Counted from the stretch's first letter, positions 27,304-37,124 are shown. The stretch: DNA of 45,179 bases from Neobacillus piezotolerans (GCF_003362805.1 NZ_QNQT01000018.1:1-45179); one strand, 5' to 3'. Numbers and translations: made by a program. The notes: generated by a model from the sequence alone, not told the origin.

Positions 27304-30300
27304 TTATTTCTTCCCTTTTTTATTCCTGGCGTCGTCCAAACCCCTGGCAATTTCATAGATGGCATGCAGCCACCTCGAAGTTTCCTCACCTCGTATATTC
27401 AGGGTAATCCAGAACTTCTTTCCATCCATTCCGAATCCTGCGCGCCTCCCGTAAGGAAACGTAACAGACACGATGGCATCCCCAGGTATTTCCGAGCTTC
27501 CTTTCTCATTTAAAAGGATGGTGATTGTATCCTTTACCTGCTTTATGGATTCCACCCCAGCATTCAAGGCATGGATTTTTATTTCAGCAACATTGAACAG
27601 GTAGCTAACCTCATCCGGATACTCGCCAAATCGGTCCTTCAATTCTTCTTCAAGCTCATTCAGATCTTCAATTCCATCGATTCCTCTGAACCGTTTGTAC
27701 ATTTCGATCTTCTGGTGGCCATCCCCTATATAGGCATCCGGTATATAGGCATCTATTTCCAGGTCAATTTCGACAGTCGGCCTTTCTACTTCGCTTTGCT
27801 TTCCTTGCCTCTCTTCAATTGCTTCCTTCAGCATTTGCGAATAAAGATCGAATCCCACGGAATCGATAAAGCCGTGCTGCTGCGCGCCCAGAAGGTTGCC
27901 AGCACCCCTGATTGAAAGATCGCGCATCGCAATTTTAAAACCTGACCCAAGTTCAGTAAACTCCTTAATCGCATGAAGCCGCTTTTCGGCTACTTCCGTA
28001 AGGACCTTGTCCTTCCGGTAGGTAAAATAAGCATACGCAATCCTGTTCGATCGGCCAACACGTCCCCTAAGCTGGTAAAGCTGCGACAGGCCCATCCTGT
28101 CGGCATCGTGGACAATCAAGGTATTGACGTTTGGAATATCGACGCCTGTTTCAATAATGGTCGTGCTGACAAGGACATCGAATTCGCCCGCAAGGAAGCT
28201 GATCATTACGGACTCCAGCTCGTTTTCCGTCATTTGGCCGTGGGCATACGTTACCCGGGCATCCGGTACAAGCATGGAAATTTCCTCGGCCTTCCGTTCA
28301 ATATCTTCGACCCGGTTATACAGGAAGTAAACCTGCCCATCCCTCGCCAATTCACGTTCAATGGCTTCTTTTACAAGCATCCCATTGTATTCCATCACAT
28401 AGGTTTGAATTGGGAACCTGTTTTCCGGCGGAGTTTCGATAACCGACAAATCACGGACGCCAAGCATAGACATATGGAGTGTCCTTGGAATCGGCGTTGC
28501 GGTCAATGTTAACACATCAACATTGGTTTTTAGCTGCTTGATTTTTTCTTTATGAGTGACACCGAACCGTTGTTCTTCATCAATAATCAATAAGCCAATG
28601 TCCCGGTAAACGACATCTTTTGATAAGAGTCTGTGCGTGCCGACGACTATGTCGACGGTCCCCGCTTTCAGCCCTTTAATCGTTTCCGTTTGTTGCTTCC
28701 TGGAGCGGAAACGGCTCAAAAGGCCAATATTAATCGGATAATCCTGGAACCTTTCCCTGATTGTTTCATAATGCTGCTGGGCGAGAATTGTCGTTGGGAC
28801 AAGGAAAGCGACTTGTTTTCCATCGGCAATCGCCTTGAAGGCAGCCCGGATGGCAACCTCTGTCTTCCCATATCCCACATCACCGCAAAGCAGGCGATCC
28901 ATCGGCCGCGGCTTTTCCATATCCCGCTTGATTTCATGGATGGAACGCAGCTGATCCTCTGTTTCCTGGTAAGGGAAGGTAGAATCGAATTCCCTCTGCA
29001 TATCGCCGTCGGGGCTAAAGGCATAACCGACGGCCGCCTCCCTCTCGGCATAAAGCTTAATTAAATCATCCGCAATATCCTGGACAGATGATTGAACTTT
29101 TTTCTTTACGCGTTTCCAGTCGCTGCCCCCAAGCTTATAGATCTTTGGTTCTTTTCCTTCCGAGCCAACATACTTCTGGACAAGGTCAATCTGGTCAACG
29201 GGAACGTAGAGCTTGTCTGTCCCCTGATAGCGGATATGGAGATAGTCTTTATGGAGCCCGTTAATGACAAGCGTCTCGATGCCAAGGTATTTCCCAATAC
29301 CGTGATTGACATGGACGACGTAGTCGCCGATTTTCAATTCAGAGTAACTTTTGATCCGCTCCGCGTTTGACAACTTTTGGCGCTGGCGGGATTTTCTCGG
29401 GCGCTTGCTGAAAAGCTCTTCTTCAGTAATCACCGCGATTTTCTGCAAAGGGAGCTCAAATCCCCCCTGAAGGCTTCCATGCATGATTAGGACGCTGCCA
29501 GGGATTAGATCGGCATCCCCGCTTGCCATTCCTGCTTCGATGCCATAGTCCTCGAGTACTCTCTGAAGCTTTCCAACCCGCTCGGAATCCGCGCCAAGGA
29601 ATAAGACCGTGTAGCCCCCCTTCCTCCAACGCTCCATCTCCGACTTTAGGAGATGCATTTGGCCATGGAAATTTTGCATCTGCCTTGAGGAAATATTAAT
29701 GATATTCTGCGGGCTTGTATTGGCGACATGGCGAAGAAACAGGGATAGGTAAAGGACCGGGAAAGCTTTTCTTTGGAAAAGGTCTTGAATATGGTGGGAT
29801 AAGGATAGTCCTTGAATAATTTTCCCTTCGCTTAACAGCGATGTATACCACTCAGCCTCTTCCCTGTCGAGCGAATCGTTCATTTCCTGGACCCTGCTGA
29901 TTTCATCGATTACAATCAATCCATTTTCAGGGAGGTAATCTAGTAAACTAGCTGGATGTTCATAGGCAATCGAGGCATACTTGAATAGCTGGTCAGGACG
30001 CTGGCCATTATTAAGCTGCTCCAATTCAAAGGAGATGTTCTGCGACATCTGAAGCTTGGCTTTATCATCCTTGACGGCCTTCAGGCTTTTTGCCAATCCT
30101 TCCTGTAGCTTCTGGGAAATCCGTAAAAAGTCCGCTTTATCAAGCGGCAATTCTGTCGCAGGGCCAATCAATGCTTCCGTCACTTTGTCCCTTGAACGCT
30201 GGTCTTCAAGAGAGAAGGTCCTAATTGATTCTACTTCTGTATCAAATAGCTCTATTCGGATTGGGTTGGTTTCCGTAAGCGGAAATATATCGATAATTCC

Positions 30301-30834
30301 GCCCCTCACACTGAATTCACCCGGCGTCGAAACCATATCGGATCTGACATAGCCCATTTTTACAAAGGCCTCGAGAGCATTGTCTATATCAAGTTCATGA
30401 TCCCTGCTTACCCTGAACTGATATTCCGCCCACACTTCCTTAGGGGGAAGGATTTTCCTCAACCCGGCTGCCGGGACAATTAAAATGCCTTTACCGCCTC
30501 GGCTCCAGTCATTAAGCACTTCAATCCTTTGAGCCCTTAACTCGGGGCTTGCGATGCTCATTTCCGCGGCGATCAATTCATTGGCGGGGAATAAGTATAC
30601 TTCCCGTTCCAATAAAAGGCTGGAAATGTCATCATAAAGCTTTTGGGCCTGAAGGAGGTTATGGGTGACGAGAAGGATTGGCCTTTCCGTCTGCCTGTAA
30701 ATCGCCGCCGCGAGGACGGTCCGGGATGAGCCGGATAAACCTGCGACCAGCTGTTCCTTTAAGCCGCCATCCACTCCGCTAATAAGCGATTGTATGTCTT
30801 CCTGCTGAAGAAACAGCTCTTTTAATCCTTCCAT
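27304..30834 (-). CDS. mfd: Transcription-repair coupling factor
   Basis: Mfd displaces RNA polymerase stalled at DNA lesions and recruits UvrA. The 1176-residue protein has the UvrB-like N-terminal part (GLSGSSRTVLAAA near residue 30), the RNA-polymerase-interacting domain (GDYVVHVNHGIGKYLGIE), and a RecG-like motor with Walker A GDVGYGKTEVA near residue 640 and DEEQ in LIIDEEQRFG. The C-terminal autoinhibitory domain follows. The longest frame begins at 30891; the ATG at 30834 is 7 bases after AAGGAGG and gives the family length. No clear terminator follows before spoVT. Confidence 0.97.
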   Translation of the reverse strand: MEGLKELFLQQEDIQSLISGVDGGLKEQLVAGLSGSSRTVLAAAIYRQTERPILLVTHNLLQAQKLYDDISSLLLEREVYLFPANELIAAEMSIASPELRAQRIEVLNDWSRGGKGILIVPAAGLRKILPPKEVWAEYQFRVSRDHELDIDNALEAFVKMGYVRSDMVSTPGEFSVRGGIIDIFPLTETNPIRIELFDTEVESIRTFSLEDQRSRDKVTEALIGPATELPLDKADFLRISQKLQEGLAKSLKAVKDDKAKLQMSQNISFELEQLNNGQRPDQLFKYASIAYEHPASLLDYLPENGLIVIDEISRVQEMNDSLDREEAEWYTSLLSEGKIIQGLSLSHHIQDLFQRKAFPVLYLSLFLRHVANTSPQNIINISSRQMQNFHGQMHLLKSEMERWRKGGYTVLFLGADSERVGKLQRVLEDYGIEAGMASGDADLIPGSVLIMHGSLQGGFELPLQKIAVITEEELFSKRPRKSRQRQKLSNAERIKSYSELKIGDYVVHVNHGIGKYLGIETLVINGLHKDYLHIRYQGTDKLYVPVDQIDLVQKYVGSEGKEPKIYKLGGSDWKRVKKKVQSSVQDIADDLIKLYAEREAAVGYAFSPDGDMQREFDSTFPYQETEDQLRSIHEIKRDMEKPRPMDRLLCGDVGYGKTEVAIRAAFKAIADGKQVAFLVPTTILAQQHYETIRERFQDYPINIGLLSRFRSRKQQTETIKGLKAGTVDIVVGTHRLLSKDVVYRDIGLLIIDEEQRFGVTHKEKIKQLKTNVDVLTLTATPIPRTLHMSMLGVRDLSVIETPPENRFPIQTYVMEYNGMLVKEAIERELARDGQVYFLYNRVEDIERKAEEISMLVPDARVTYAHGQMTENELESVMISFLAGEFDVLVSTTIIETGVDIPNVNTLIVHDADRMGLSQLYQLRGRVGRSNRIAYAYFTYRKDKVLTEVAEKRLHAIKEFTELGSGFKIAMRDLSIRGAGNLLGAQQHGFIDSVGFDLYSQMLKEAIEERQGKQSEVERPTVEIDLEIDAYIPDAYIGDGHQKIEMYKRFRGIDGIEDLNELEEELKDRFGEYPDEVSYLFNVAEIKIHALNAGVESIKQVKDTITILLNEKGSSEIPGDAIVSVTFPYGRRAGFGMDGKKFWITLNIRGEETSRWLHAIYEIARGLDDARNKKGKK

Positions 30835-30918
30835 TCCATTCCCTCCTTCCTTAGCTCCTCTGGATGCTTTTCCTTGTTCTCCAAAACTCATTTATTTTAC
30901 TCCTATCATATAGAAACA

Positions 30919-30947
30919 GAAAAATGCTTTGGAACTTACTCCAAAGC
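30919..30947 (-). terminator. Intrinsic terminator after fin
   Basis: On the minus strand GCTTTGGA and TCCAAAGC enclose a 6-base loop, followed by ATTTTTCTG. It separates fin from mfd. Confidence 0.8.
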
Positions 30948-30951
30948 CTGA

Positions 30952-31182
30952 TTAATGAATCAAGTAATCATATTGATGTAGACTCGGGTCTTTTTCAAGT
31001 GATTCCTGGCAATCCTCACATATGGACTTTATTTGTATATCACCATTTTGCTGATATGAAACCATCGCGGCCCTTTCCCGCCCGTTAAGCGCATGAAGAC
31101 CGAGCATCACAGAGTCCGCCGACGTCCGGTCAATCGAACCGAGCGCTGTGCCGCAATGGCGGCAAATATAATGGATCGACAA
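30952..31182 (-). CDS. fin: Anti-SigF factor Fin
   Basis: Fin (YabK) binds SigF in the forespore and promotes the switch from SigF to SigG. The 76-residue protein has the family's four-cysteine zinc-finger-like arrangement, CRHC near residue 7 and CEDC near residue 55. The start is TTG, with GGAGG 7 bases upstream. A perfect SigF/SigG-type promoter lies just upstream, which matches its known expression. Confidence 0.95.
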   Translation of the reverse strand: MSIHYICRHCGTALGSIDRTSADSVMLGLHALNGRERAAMVSYQQNGDIQIKSICEDCQESLEKDPSLHQYDYLIH

Positions 31183-31212
31183 TCAATTCCCTCCTAACAT
31201 AAGCCGTATCCA

Positions 31213-31243
31213 TAGTATGGACGGCGCGGGAAAAGATTATTCA
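31213..31243 (-). promoter_or_regulatory. fin promoter (SigF/SigG type)
   Basis: Minus-strand TGAATA (31238-31243), 18-bp spacer, CATACTA (31213-31219): both hexamer and heptamer match the SigG consensus exactly, and SigF recognises closely related sequences. It lies 31 bases upstream of the fin TTG. Confidence 0.88.
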
Positions 31244-31284
31244 TTTCCTCCATTTTATTGCCTTTCCTCCATGGCAATGCCTGC

Positions 31285-31845
31285 CTACTGGTTATATTCG
31301 TTCATAACTTGCAAAAAGGGCTTTTCAAACCATGCTTCACAGGCGGCAGCGCTTTTCTCGACGGCTTCCGCCATCAGCGGTTCCTCTTCCTTCCTGAACC
31401 GTCCCAGGACATAGTCGGGCACAGCCATGCCGGCTGGCGGCCTGCTAATCCCAATCCTGATCCTGTTGAAGTCGGCCGTTCCAAGATGGGCGATCGTTGA
31501 TTTGATGCCATTATGGCCGCCCGGGCTCCCTTTTTGGCGGAGGCGGATTTTTCCGGCAGGGAGGTCAAGATCATCATAAATCACAAGGACGTCCTCTGTG
31601 TCGATTTTATAAAAATCCATGGCCGCACGGATGGATTCGCCTGACAGATTCATATATGTAAGGGGCATCAGGAGCATTACCTTTTCACCTTTATAGTGGC
31701 CAATCCCGAAAATGCCTTTGTGTTTGAATTGGTCCAGTGGAATGCCCAGCCGGCCGGCAAGCCTCTCAATCACTTCAAAACCGATGTTATGCCTCGTGCC
31801 CTCATACTGCCTTCCGGGATTCCCCAAACCGACAATCAACTTCAC
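31285..31845 (-). CDS. pth: Peptidyl-tRNA hydrolase
   Basis: Pth (SpoVC) recycles peptidyl-tRNAs released from ribosomes and is essential. The 186-residue protein has the family start [19 protein letters not shown], with Asn9 or Asn20 region and catalytic His19, and the second signature [17 protein letters not shown] near residues 91-107. The start is GTG, with GGGGGA 7 bases upstream. It follows ctc across a terminator-like hairpin, so some transcripts may start or read through there; no separate promoter is evident. Confidence 0.97.
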   Translation of the reverse strand: MKLIVGLGNPGRQYEGTRHNIGFEVIERLAGRLGIPLDQFKHKGIFGIGHYKGEKVMLLMPLTYMNLSGESIRAAMDFYKIDTEDVLVIYDDLDLPAGKIRLRQKGSPGGHNGIKSTIAHLGTADFNRIRIGISRPPAGMAVPDYVLGRFRKEEEPLMAEAVEKSAAACEAWFEKPFLQVMNEYNQ

Positions 31846-31863
31846 AACTGATTCCCCCGTTCC

Positions 31864-31904
31864 AAAATCATAAAAGACGTAACCTTAATTGCTAAGGCTA
31901 CGTC
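31864..31904 (-). terminator. Intrinsic terminator after ctc
   Basis: On the minus strand AGACGTA and TACGTCT with inner CCTTA/TAAGG form a long stem, followed by TTTATGATTTTGG. Confidence 0.8.
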
Positions 31905-31911
31905 TGGCAAC

Positions 31912-32547
31912 CTATTCTTCCGAAGCTTCGGTCTCCCGTCCTTCTTCATTTTCCGGTACTCCGCCATCCTGCTGTTCGCCGCTATCAATTTCCTCTTCAA
32001 CTTTTGGCGGAAGGATGGAAGCGACAACTTCATCTTCTTCGTGGTTAATAAGGTACTTTCCATCAGTGTTCAAATCAGCGATTGTAATTGTCTCCCCAAC
32101 CTGCAGATTTGTAATATCCACTTCGATTGATGGAGGGATATTCGCCGGAGTGCTTGTAATGGATACGGTAAACAATGGCTGCTGCAAAATGCCTCCATCC
32201 TTTACCCCCGGGGCGTCCCCGACAAGTGCGACGTTCACATCCACATTGATTTTGGATGACTTGTCAACCGCCAGGAAGTCGGCATGGGTAATTTCATTGT
32301 TGATGACATCCTTTTGGTATTCCGTCAGGACGACATCCTGCTTTTGTCCCTCTACATCCAGCGAAATGATTCCGTTCCTGCCAACCTGCTTGATGGTTTT
32401 GGCAAATTCAGCCGCGCTTACGTAAACTGGCACACTTTCAACCTTTGACCCGTAAACCACAGCCGGGATATTGCCCTCCCTCCGTAATTTCCTGACTGAT
32501 ACCTTTTTCTCTCCGCCGCGGTTCTTTGCCTGTAAAACTGTACTCAT
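31912..32547 (-). CDS. ctc: General stress protein Ctc, ribosomal protein bL25 family
   Basis: Ctc is the two-domain (TL5-type) form of bL25 that binds 5S rRNA in the 50S subunit; in B. subtilis it is induced by stress through SigB. The 211-residue protein has the N-terminal 5S-binding domain (RREGNIPAVVYGSKVESVPV, about residues 23-42), the C-terminal beta domain (about 95-180) and an acidic tail rich in Glu and Asp. The longest frame begins at 32565; the ATG at 32547, 6 bases after AAGGGGAT, gives the expected N-terminus. It is separated from prs by a terminator. Confidence 0.93.
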   Translation of the reverse strand: MSTVLQAKNRGGEKKVSVRKLRREGNIPAVVYGSKVESVPVYVSAAEFAKTIKQVGRNGIISLDVEGQKQDVVLTEYQKDVINNEITHADFLAVDKSSKINVDVNVALVGDAPGVKDGGILQQPLFTVSITSTPANIPPSIEVDITNLQVGETITIADLNTDGKYLINHEEDEVVASILPPKVEEEIDSGEQQDGGVPENEEGRETEASEE

Positions 32548-32590
32548 GAATTTATCCCCTTCCATTTCTCATTTGGTTCTCTCTAAAAAA

Positions 32591-32616
32591 GTGCCCCAAA
32601 AAAGGTCGGTCTAAAC
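32591..32616 (-). promoter_or_regulatory. Possible SigB-like promoter of ctc
   Basis: Minus-strand GTTTAG (32611-32616) and GGGCAC (32591-32596) at 14-bp spacing resemble the SigB elements GTTTAA and GGGTAT. The -10 match is 4 of 6, so this rests largely on the known SigB control of ctc. Confidence 0.35.
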
Positions 32617-32659
32617 GCATTCAGTTCATCTAATAGGTGAAAACCTGCTAAAACGCGAG

Positions 32660-32687
32660 GAAAAGGCCCTGCCCGAAACGGGGGACC
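32660..32687 (-). terminator. Probable terminator after prs
   Basis: On the minus strand GGTCCC-CCG and CGG-AGGGCC form an interrupted GC hairpin followed by TTTTCC. It lies directly after the prs stop. Confidence 0.6.
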
Positions 32688-32698
32688 CTCTCAACAGA

Positions 32699-33655
32699 TT
32701 AATCAAACAATGTGCTTACTGATTGCTCCTCATGCACCCTGATGATTGCTTCACCGATAAGCGGGGCTACTGACAGAGTTGTAATCTTAGGAATCTTCTT
32801 TTCGTCCTTAAGCTCAATTGTATTCGTAACAACCAATTCCTTGATTTTCGAATTTTGGATCCGTTCAATTGCCGGGCCGGAAAGGACCGGATGTGTGCAA
32901 CACGCATATACATCCGCGGCGCCATTTTCAATGAGCGCGTTCGCGGCAAGGGTAATGGTGCCGGCCGTATCAATAATATCATCAATCAAAATCGCTACTT
33001 TGCCTTCAATATGTCCGACTATATTCATTACTTCGGCAACATTCGGGCGCGGGCGGCGCTTGTCAATAATCGCGATTGGCGCTTTTAGGCGTTCAGCCAT
33101 CTTCCTGGCGCGGGTAACACCACCATGGTCAGGGGACACAATGACGATATCGCCATTCAGGTCCCTGTTCCTGAAATGCTCAGACAAGATTGGCACACCC
33201 ATCAAATGATCGATCGGGATATCGAAAAATCCCTGGATTTGAGGCGCATGCAAATCAAATGTAATAACGCGGGTAGCGCCAGCCGTTTCAAGCAGGTTTG
33301 CTACAAGCTTTGCTGTAATCGGCTCACGGGCGCGCGCTTTCCTGTCCTGGCGCGCATAACCATAGTAAGGCATAACAATATTGATTGTCTTCGCAGACGC
33401 CCGTTTCAAAGCATCGATCATGATAAGCAATTCCATAATATTTTCATTCACTGGAGCGCTCGTCGATTGAATGACATACACATCGCAGCCGCGGATGCTC
33501 TCTTCGATATTAATCTGGATTTCGCCGTCACTGAAACGGGTAACGGAACATTTTCCGAGTTCGACACCGATTACTTTCGCAATCTCATCGGCCAGCGGGA
33601 AGTTTGAGTTTAGGCTGAACACCTTTAAATTCGGATCTAGGTATTGATTTGACAT
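32699..33655 (-). CDS. prs: Ribose-phosphate pyrophosphokinase
   Basis: Prs makes PRPP from ribose-5-phosphate and ATP, feeding purine, pyrimidine, histidine, tryptophan and NAD synthesis and the salvage enzyme HprT. The 318-residue class I enzyme has the ATP-binding flexible loop [17 protein letters not shown], the signature [18 protein letters not shown] and the PRPP motif [11 protein letters not shown]. The longest frame begins at 33667; the ATG at 33655 is 5 bases after GGAGG and gives the family start MSNQY. It follows glmU by 16 bases in one operon. Confidence 0.98.
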   Translation of the reverse strand: MSNQYLDPNLKVFSLNSNFPLADEIAKVIGVELGKCSVTRFSDGEIQINIEESIRGCDVYVIQSTSAPVNENIMELLIMIDALKRASAKTINIVMPYYGYARQDRKARAREPITAKLVANLLETAGATRVITFDLHAPQIQGFFDIPIDHLMGVPILSEHFRNRDLNGDIVIVSPDHGGVTRARKMAERLKAPIAIIDKRRPRPNVAEVMNIVGHIEGKVAILIDDIIDTAGTITLAANALIENGAADVYACCTHPVLSGPAIERIQNSKIKELVVTNTIELKDEKKIPKITTLSVAPLIGEAIIRVHEEQSVSTLFD

Positions 33656-33671
33656 GATGGCCTCCAATTGA

Positions 33672-35045
33672 TTATTTCCTTATATTAAGTTTTTGGACAT
33701 AGTTTTCTTTGTTTACCTGCCGCGCCCTTGCCAGGGACAATGCATCCGGAGGCACATTTTCCGTAATGGTGGAACCCGCTGCGACATAGGCCCCTTTTCC
33801 GATTGTCACCGGGGCTACCAGGTTGGAATTGCAGCCGATAAATACCCCATCCTCTATTTTTGTCAAAAACTTGTTTTTGCCATCATAGTTGACGGTAATG
33901 GAGCCGCAGCCGATATTTACATCCCGGCCAACCTCCGCATCCCCGATATAGCTTAAGTGGGACGCCTTGCTGGAATCGCCGATCACGGCCTTCTTTATTT
34001 CTACGAAATTCCCAATTTTCACGTCATTGCCAAGAGCTGAATCCGGCCGGATATGGGCGAACGGACCGATATTGACATTTGAACCAATCGAACTTTTAAA
34101 GGCTGCCGACTGGCGGATAACCGTTTTGTTCCCAATTTCACATGAATCTATTTCAGTATTCGGCCCGATTATGCATTCCTCGCCGATAACCGTTGTTCCG
34201 CTAAGAATGGTTCCCGGGTAAATGAGGGTGTCCCGGCCGATTTCAATATCAACGCCGATGTAAGTATTGGCTGGATCAATGAGTGTGACCCCGTTCCTCA
34301 TATGAATCTCATTAATGCGCTCCCTCATAAGCCGCTCAGCTTCGGAAAGGGCGACCCGATCGTTAACCCCAAGCGTTTCATCAGGATTTTCCGCCAGGTA
34401 CGCGGTGACTGTTTCACCCTGCCCCTTGAGGATTTCAATGACGTCCGGCAAATAGTATTCTCCTTGAGAGTTTTCATTTGAAACGCTCTGGAGTGCTTCA
34501 AACAGGGCTTTATTGTCAAAGCAATACGTTCCGGTATTTATCTCCGTTATGGCGCGTTCTTCCTCGCTCGCATCTTTATGCTCAACAATTTTTTCGACAT
34601 GCCCGCTCGTATTCCGAACAACACGGCCGTATCCAGCGGGATTATCCATATCGGCGGTCAGGACGGTAGCCTTGGCGGAATGTTCGGTGTGATGCCTGAA
34701 CAATTCCTCCATCGTTTCTGCCCGGATGAGCGGCGTGTCACCGCACACAACCAGGGTTGTCCCTTCCCGGCCTTCCAATAGCGAAGCCGCCTGCATGACT
34801 GCGTGGGCTGTGCCTAACTGCTGGTCCTGAAGCGCATATTTACATTTTTCCCCGAGCATTTCTTTTACCTGCTCAGCCCCATGGCCGACAACAGCCACTA
34901 TTTCTTCAACGGAAAGATTTGATATCTGGTCAACCACATGTTCTACCATTGGCTTACCGCATACAGGGTGAAGTACTTTATAAAGTTTCGATTTCATACG
35001 TGTCCCCTGGCCGGCAGCCAGAATGACAGCAAAACGGTTCGACAT
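33672..35045 (-). CDS. glmU: Bifunctional GlcN-1-P acetyltransferase / GlcNAc-1-P uridylyltransferase
   Basis: GlmU (GcaD) makes UDP-GlcNAc, the precursor of peptidoglycan and teichoic acid linkage units. The 457-residue protein has the N-terminal pyrophosphorylase motif LAAGQGTRM (9-17) and GDTPL, and a C-terminal left-handed beta-helix of hexapeptide repeats (about 250-440) with the acetyltransferase residues in [18 protein letters not shown] and [10 protein letters not shown]. ATGs exist at 35051 and 35045; GGAGG is 1 base from the first and 7 from the second, so 35045 is preferred. A long structured leader precedes it. Confidence 0.98.
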   Translation of the reverse strand: MSNRFAVILAAGQGTRMKSKLYKVLHPVCGKPMVEHVVDQISNLSVEEIVAVVGHGAEQVKEMLGEKCKYALQDQQLGTAHAVMQAASLLEGREGTTLVVCGDTPLIRAETMEELFRHHTEHSAKATVLTADMDNPAGYGRVVRNTSGHVEKIVEHKDASEEERAITEINTGTYCFDNKALFEALQSVSNENSQGEYYLPDVIEILKGQGETVTAYLAENPDETLGVNDRVALSEAERLMRERINEIHMRNGVTLIDPANTYIGVDIEIGRDTLIYPGTILSGTTVIGEECIIGPNTEIDSCEIGNKTVIRQSAAFKSSIGSNVNIGPFAHIRPDSALGNDVKIGNFVEIKKAVIGDSSKASHLSYIGDAEVGRDVNIGCGSITVNYDGKNKFLTKIEDGVFIGCNSNLVAPVTIGKGAYVAAGSTITENVPPDALSLARARQVNKENYVQKLNIRK

Positions 35046-35245
35046 GGCCATGCCTCCAATATTCTTTTATATAAAACAGAATTACGTTTCGATCTTCCAG
35101 GCACCCGCCGCGCAACAACATGCTACTAGCCCGCGCGATTGCGCATTTTCTTTTTGAATAGAGGGGGATTTTCCAGGAAATCCTTTAGAAGGCATCCCCA
35201 TCCCAGGCTAAGGCAGGATGAAAAAACACCCTGCCGGCGGCTGCA
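35046..35245 (-). promoter_or_regulatory. Structured 5' leader of glmU
   Basis: The 361 bases between spoVG and glmU hold no gene. On the minus strand, the glmU-proximal 200 bases contain three stems: a perfect 9-bp stem GGCAGGGTG/CATCCTGCC with six-T loop (35212-35235); GGGGAT/ATCCCC (35164-35199), which competes with GGATTT/AAATCC (35166-35183); and GCGCAA/TTGCGC (35110-35144). None ends in a T-run, so they are not ordinary terminators. I recognise no known riboswitch class, and no strong promoter is visible (weak TTACGT-17-TAAAGT candidate). Confidence 0.45.
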
Positions 35246-35360
35246 CTTTATCCAATTTAAAATATTAACGTAAATGGGCGCCCATTTCAAGAATACTGGA
35301 GGAATGTATAAAATTGACACAAGATGTGGATTCCGGGGGACAACAGGGGCTTGGACAAAA

Positions 35361-35394
35361 CGAAAAAAGAGCCTGACTTTCGAAGTAGGCCCTC
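35361..35394 (-). terminator. Intrinsic terminator after spoVG
   Basis: On the minus strand GAGGGCCT and AGGCTC pair around a CTT/AAG inner stem, followed by TTTTTTCG. Confidence 0.85.
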
Positions 35395-35406
35395 GTTGCG
35401 GTATTC

Positions 35407-35697
35407 TTAGGAAGCTCCGGCTTCTTCAAATTCTACTTCTAATTCTCCAAGACGGTGGTACTCGGCCAGAACTGCTTCCTGAATCTTCCCGCGGGTTCCG
35501 GAATTGATCGGATGGGCAATATCACGGAATTCCCCGTCCGGAGTCCGCTTGCTTGGCATTGCCACGAACAAGCCATTGTTGCCATCGATCACACGGATAT
35601 CATGGACGACAAATTCATTGTCGAGCGTTATTGATGCAATCGCTCTCATTCGCCCTTCTGTGTTTACCCGCCGCAATCTTACGTCTGTCACTTCCAT
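35407..35697 (-). CDS. spoVG: RNA-binding regulator SpoVG
   Basis: SpoVG is a small conserved protein affecting septation, sporulation and gene expression in Firmicutes, with DNA/RNA-binding activity reported in several species. The 96-residue protein has the family start [20 protein letters not shown] and the central segment [20 protein letters not shown] (51-70). The C-terminal tail is acidic. A well-matched SigH promoter lies upstream with A/T-rich flanks, as in B. subtilis, where AbrB represses it. Confidence 0.97.
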   Translation of the reverse strand: MEVTDVRLRRVNTEGRMRAIASITLDNEFVVHDIRVIDGNNGLFVAMPSKRTPDGEFRDIAHPINSGTRGKIQEAVLAEYHRLGELEVEFEEAGAS

Positions 35698-35739
35698 TTG
35701 TTCACACCCTTTTCCCTTGAAAAATAAATTCCTACTACC

Positions 35740-35768
35740 ATATTCGCCAGATGTTGTTCAATTCCTTC
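35740..35768 (-). promoter_or_regulatory. spoVG promoter (SigH type)
   Basis: Minus-strand GAAGGAATT (35760-35768) fits the SigH -35 RNAGGAWWW, and GGCGAATAT (35740-35748) fits the -10 RNNGAATWW, 11 bp apart. Very A/T-rich DNA upstream (35769-35840) resembles the known AbrB-bound region. Confidence 0.85.
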
Positions 35769-35858
35769 TTTATTTTAAGATTTTTTTGAAAAATAAGGGC
35801 AAATTAGTGAACTTTTGATAAAAGTGGGAATTTTTGTATATAAAGGTGCCTGGATTGT

Positions 35859-36233
35859 TTATTTTACAAGGGCGACAACTTCAATTTCAACAAGCGCGTC
35901 CTTTGGAAGCCTCGCTACCTCGACCGTTGACCTGGCTGGTTTATGTACAGGAAAATAATCCGCGTATACTTCATTCAAAGCCGCGAAATCATCCATGTTT
36001 TTTATAAAGACAGTTGTTTTCACGACAGTTTCAAAAGACGCCCCCGCGGCCGATAATACAGCCTCCAGATTTTGAAAAACCTGCCTTGCCTGGGCTACGA
36101 TATCGCCTTCCACCATCGTCCCTTCAGGCGTTAGGGGAATTTGGCCAGAGCTGTAAAACATATTATTGACGATGATGCCTTGCGAATAAGGGCCAATTGC
36201 CGCGGGCGCTTTTTGTGTTTGGACACTTTCCAT
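35859..36233 (-). CDS. ridA: RidA-family enamine/imine deaminase (YabJ)
   Basis: RidA hydrolyses reactive 2-aminoacrylate-type enamines released by PLP enzymes; B. subtilis YabJ has also been linked to PurR function. The 124-residue protein has the family start [20 protein letters not shown], the arginine in [13 protein letters not shown] near residue 103 that contacts substrate, and C-terminal [10 protein letters not shown]. It begins 2 bases after the purR stop and is clearly cotranscribed with purR. Confidence 0.96.
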   Translation of the reverse strand: MESVQTQKAPAAIGPYSQGIIVNNMFYSSGQIPLTPEGTMVEGDIVAQARQVFQNLEAVLSAAGASFETVVKTTVFIKNMDDFAALNEVYADYFPVHKPARSTVEVARLPKDALVEIEVVALVK

Positions 36234-36235
36234 TT

Positions 36236-37069
36236 TTACTCCTCCATCCCATTTCTGTTAAAATAATTTCCTTCCTTTACTTTAATCCTTTTTTCCCTTA
36301 CATCCACATCGGCGAGCTGGACAAGCGAAATATATTCATCGACGAGCCTTTCCTCGATTTTCTCCGATTCAACAAGCACCGCGATACCCGCAACCGACGC
36401 ATTGAACTCTTCAAGTAGGCTGACCATCCCGACCACCGTTCCGCCGGCCTTCATGAAGTCATCGACAATCAGAACCTTTGATCCTTCCGCAAGACTGCGC
36501 TTTGAAAGGAGCATCGTTTGGATCCGTTTTGCCGATCCGGATACATAGTTGATACTGACTGTCGGGCCTTCCGTAACTTTGCTGTCGCGCCTTACAATGA
36601 CAACTGGCACGTTCAGCTGGGTAGCGACCGCGTATGCAAGAGGAATGCCCTTCGTTGCAACCGTCATAACAACATCAATTTTAGCAGATGCATAGGCTGA
36701 AGCGATAATTTTCCCCGCGGTCTCGACAATCGACGGATTTCCAAGAATATCCGCCAAATACAAGTACCCGCCTGGAAGCAGGCGGTCAGGCGTGGCGATC
36801 AATTCACAAAGCTCTTTAATATAATGCTTCGCGTGGCTATCACTGATTTTAACCAGGAATTTAACTCCCCCGGCAGCCCCCGGCACTGTTTGGAGGGTTC
36901 CCACCCCCCTTTCTTCAAATGTTTCTTTAATAATGGCCAAATCCTCGCTTATCGATGATTTAGCCGAGGAATACCGTTCCGCGAAAAAGGTAAGCGGTAC
37001 CAGTTCGCGGGGCCGTTCAAGCAGGTAATGAGTCATGTCTATTAGGCGTTCACTGCGGCGAAATTTCAT
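36236..37069 (-). CDS. purR: Purine operon repressor PurR
   Basis: PurR represses purine genes by binding tandem PurBoxes, and PRPP (made by nearby prs) relieves binding. The 277-residue protein has an N-terminal winged-helix domain (about 1-73, with [19 protein letters not shown]) and a PRTase-fold effector domain with PRPP motif [13 protein letters not shown] near residue 200. The longest frame begins at 37081; the ATG at 37069, 5 bases after GGAGG, gives the family start MKFRRS. PurBox-like sites over its promoter suggest autoregulation, as in B. subtilis. Confidence 0.97.
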   Translation of the reverse strand: MKFRRSERLIDMTHYLLERPRELVPLTFFAERYSSAKSSISEDLAIIKETFEERGVGTLQTVPGAAGGVKFLVKISDSHAKHYIKELCELIATPDRLLPGGYLYLADILGNPSIVETAGKIIASAYASAKIDVVMTVATKGIPLAYAVATQLNVPVVIVRRDSKVTEGPTVSINYVSGSAKRIQTMLLSKRSLAEGSKVLIVDDFMKAGGTVVGMVSLLEEFNASVAGIAVLVESEKIEERLVDEYISLVQLADVDVREKRIKVKEGNYFNRNGMEE

Positions 37070-37080
37070 GGAAACCTCCA

Positions 37081-37124
37081 AATACCGAATGTTTTACTTT
37101 AATGTAACATAAATGTACGGATTT
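37081..37124. promoter_or_regulatory. Tandem PurBoxes of purR
   Basis: AATACCGAATGTT on the plus strand (37081-37093) matches the PurBox AWWWCCGAACWWT at 11 of 13 positions. AAATCCGTACATT on the minus strand (37112-37124) matches at 12 of 13. They face each other across 18 bp, close to the usual 16-17 bp, and bracket the purR -10 element. Confidence 0.75.

Noticed and set aside
35145-35156. T-rich run near the glmU leader as a plus-strand terminator
   Set aside because: It follows the GCGCAA/TTGCGC stem on the plus strand, but no plus-strand gene lies upstream to terminate.
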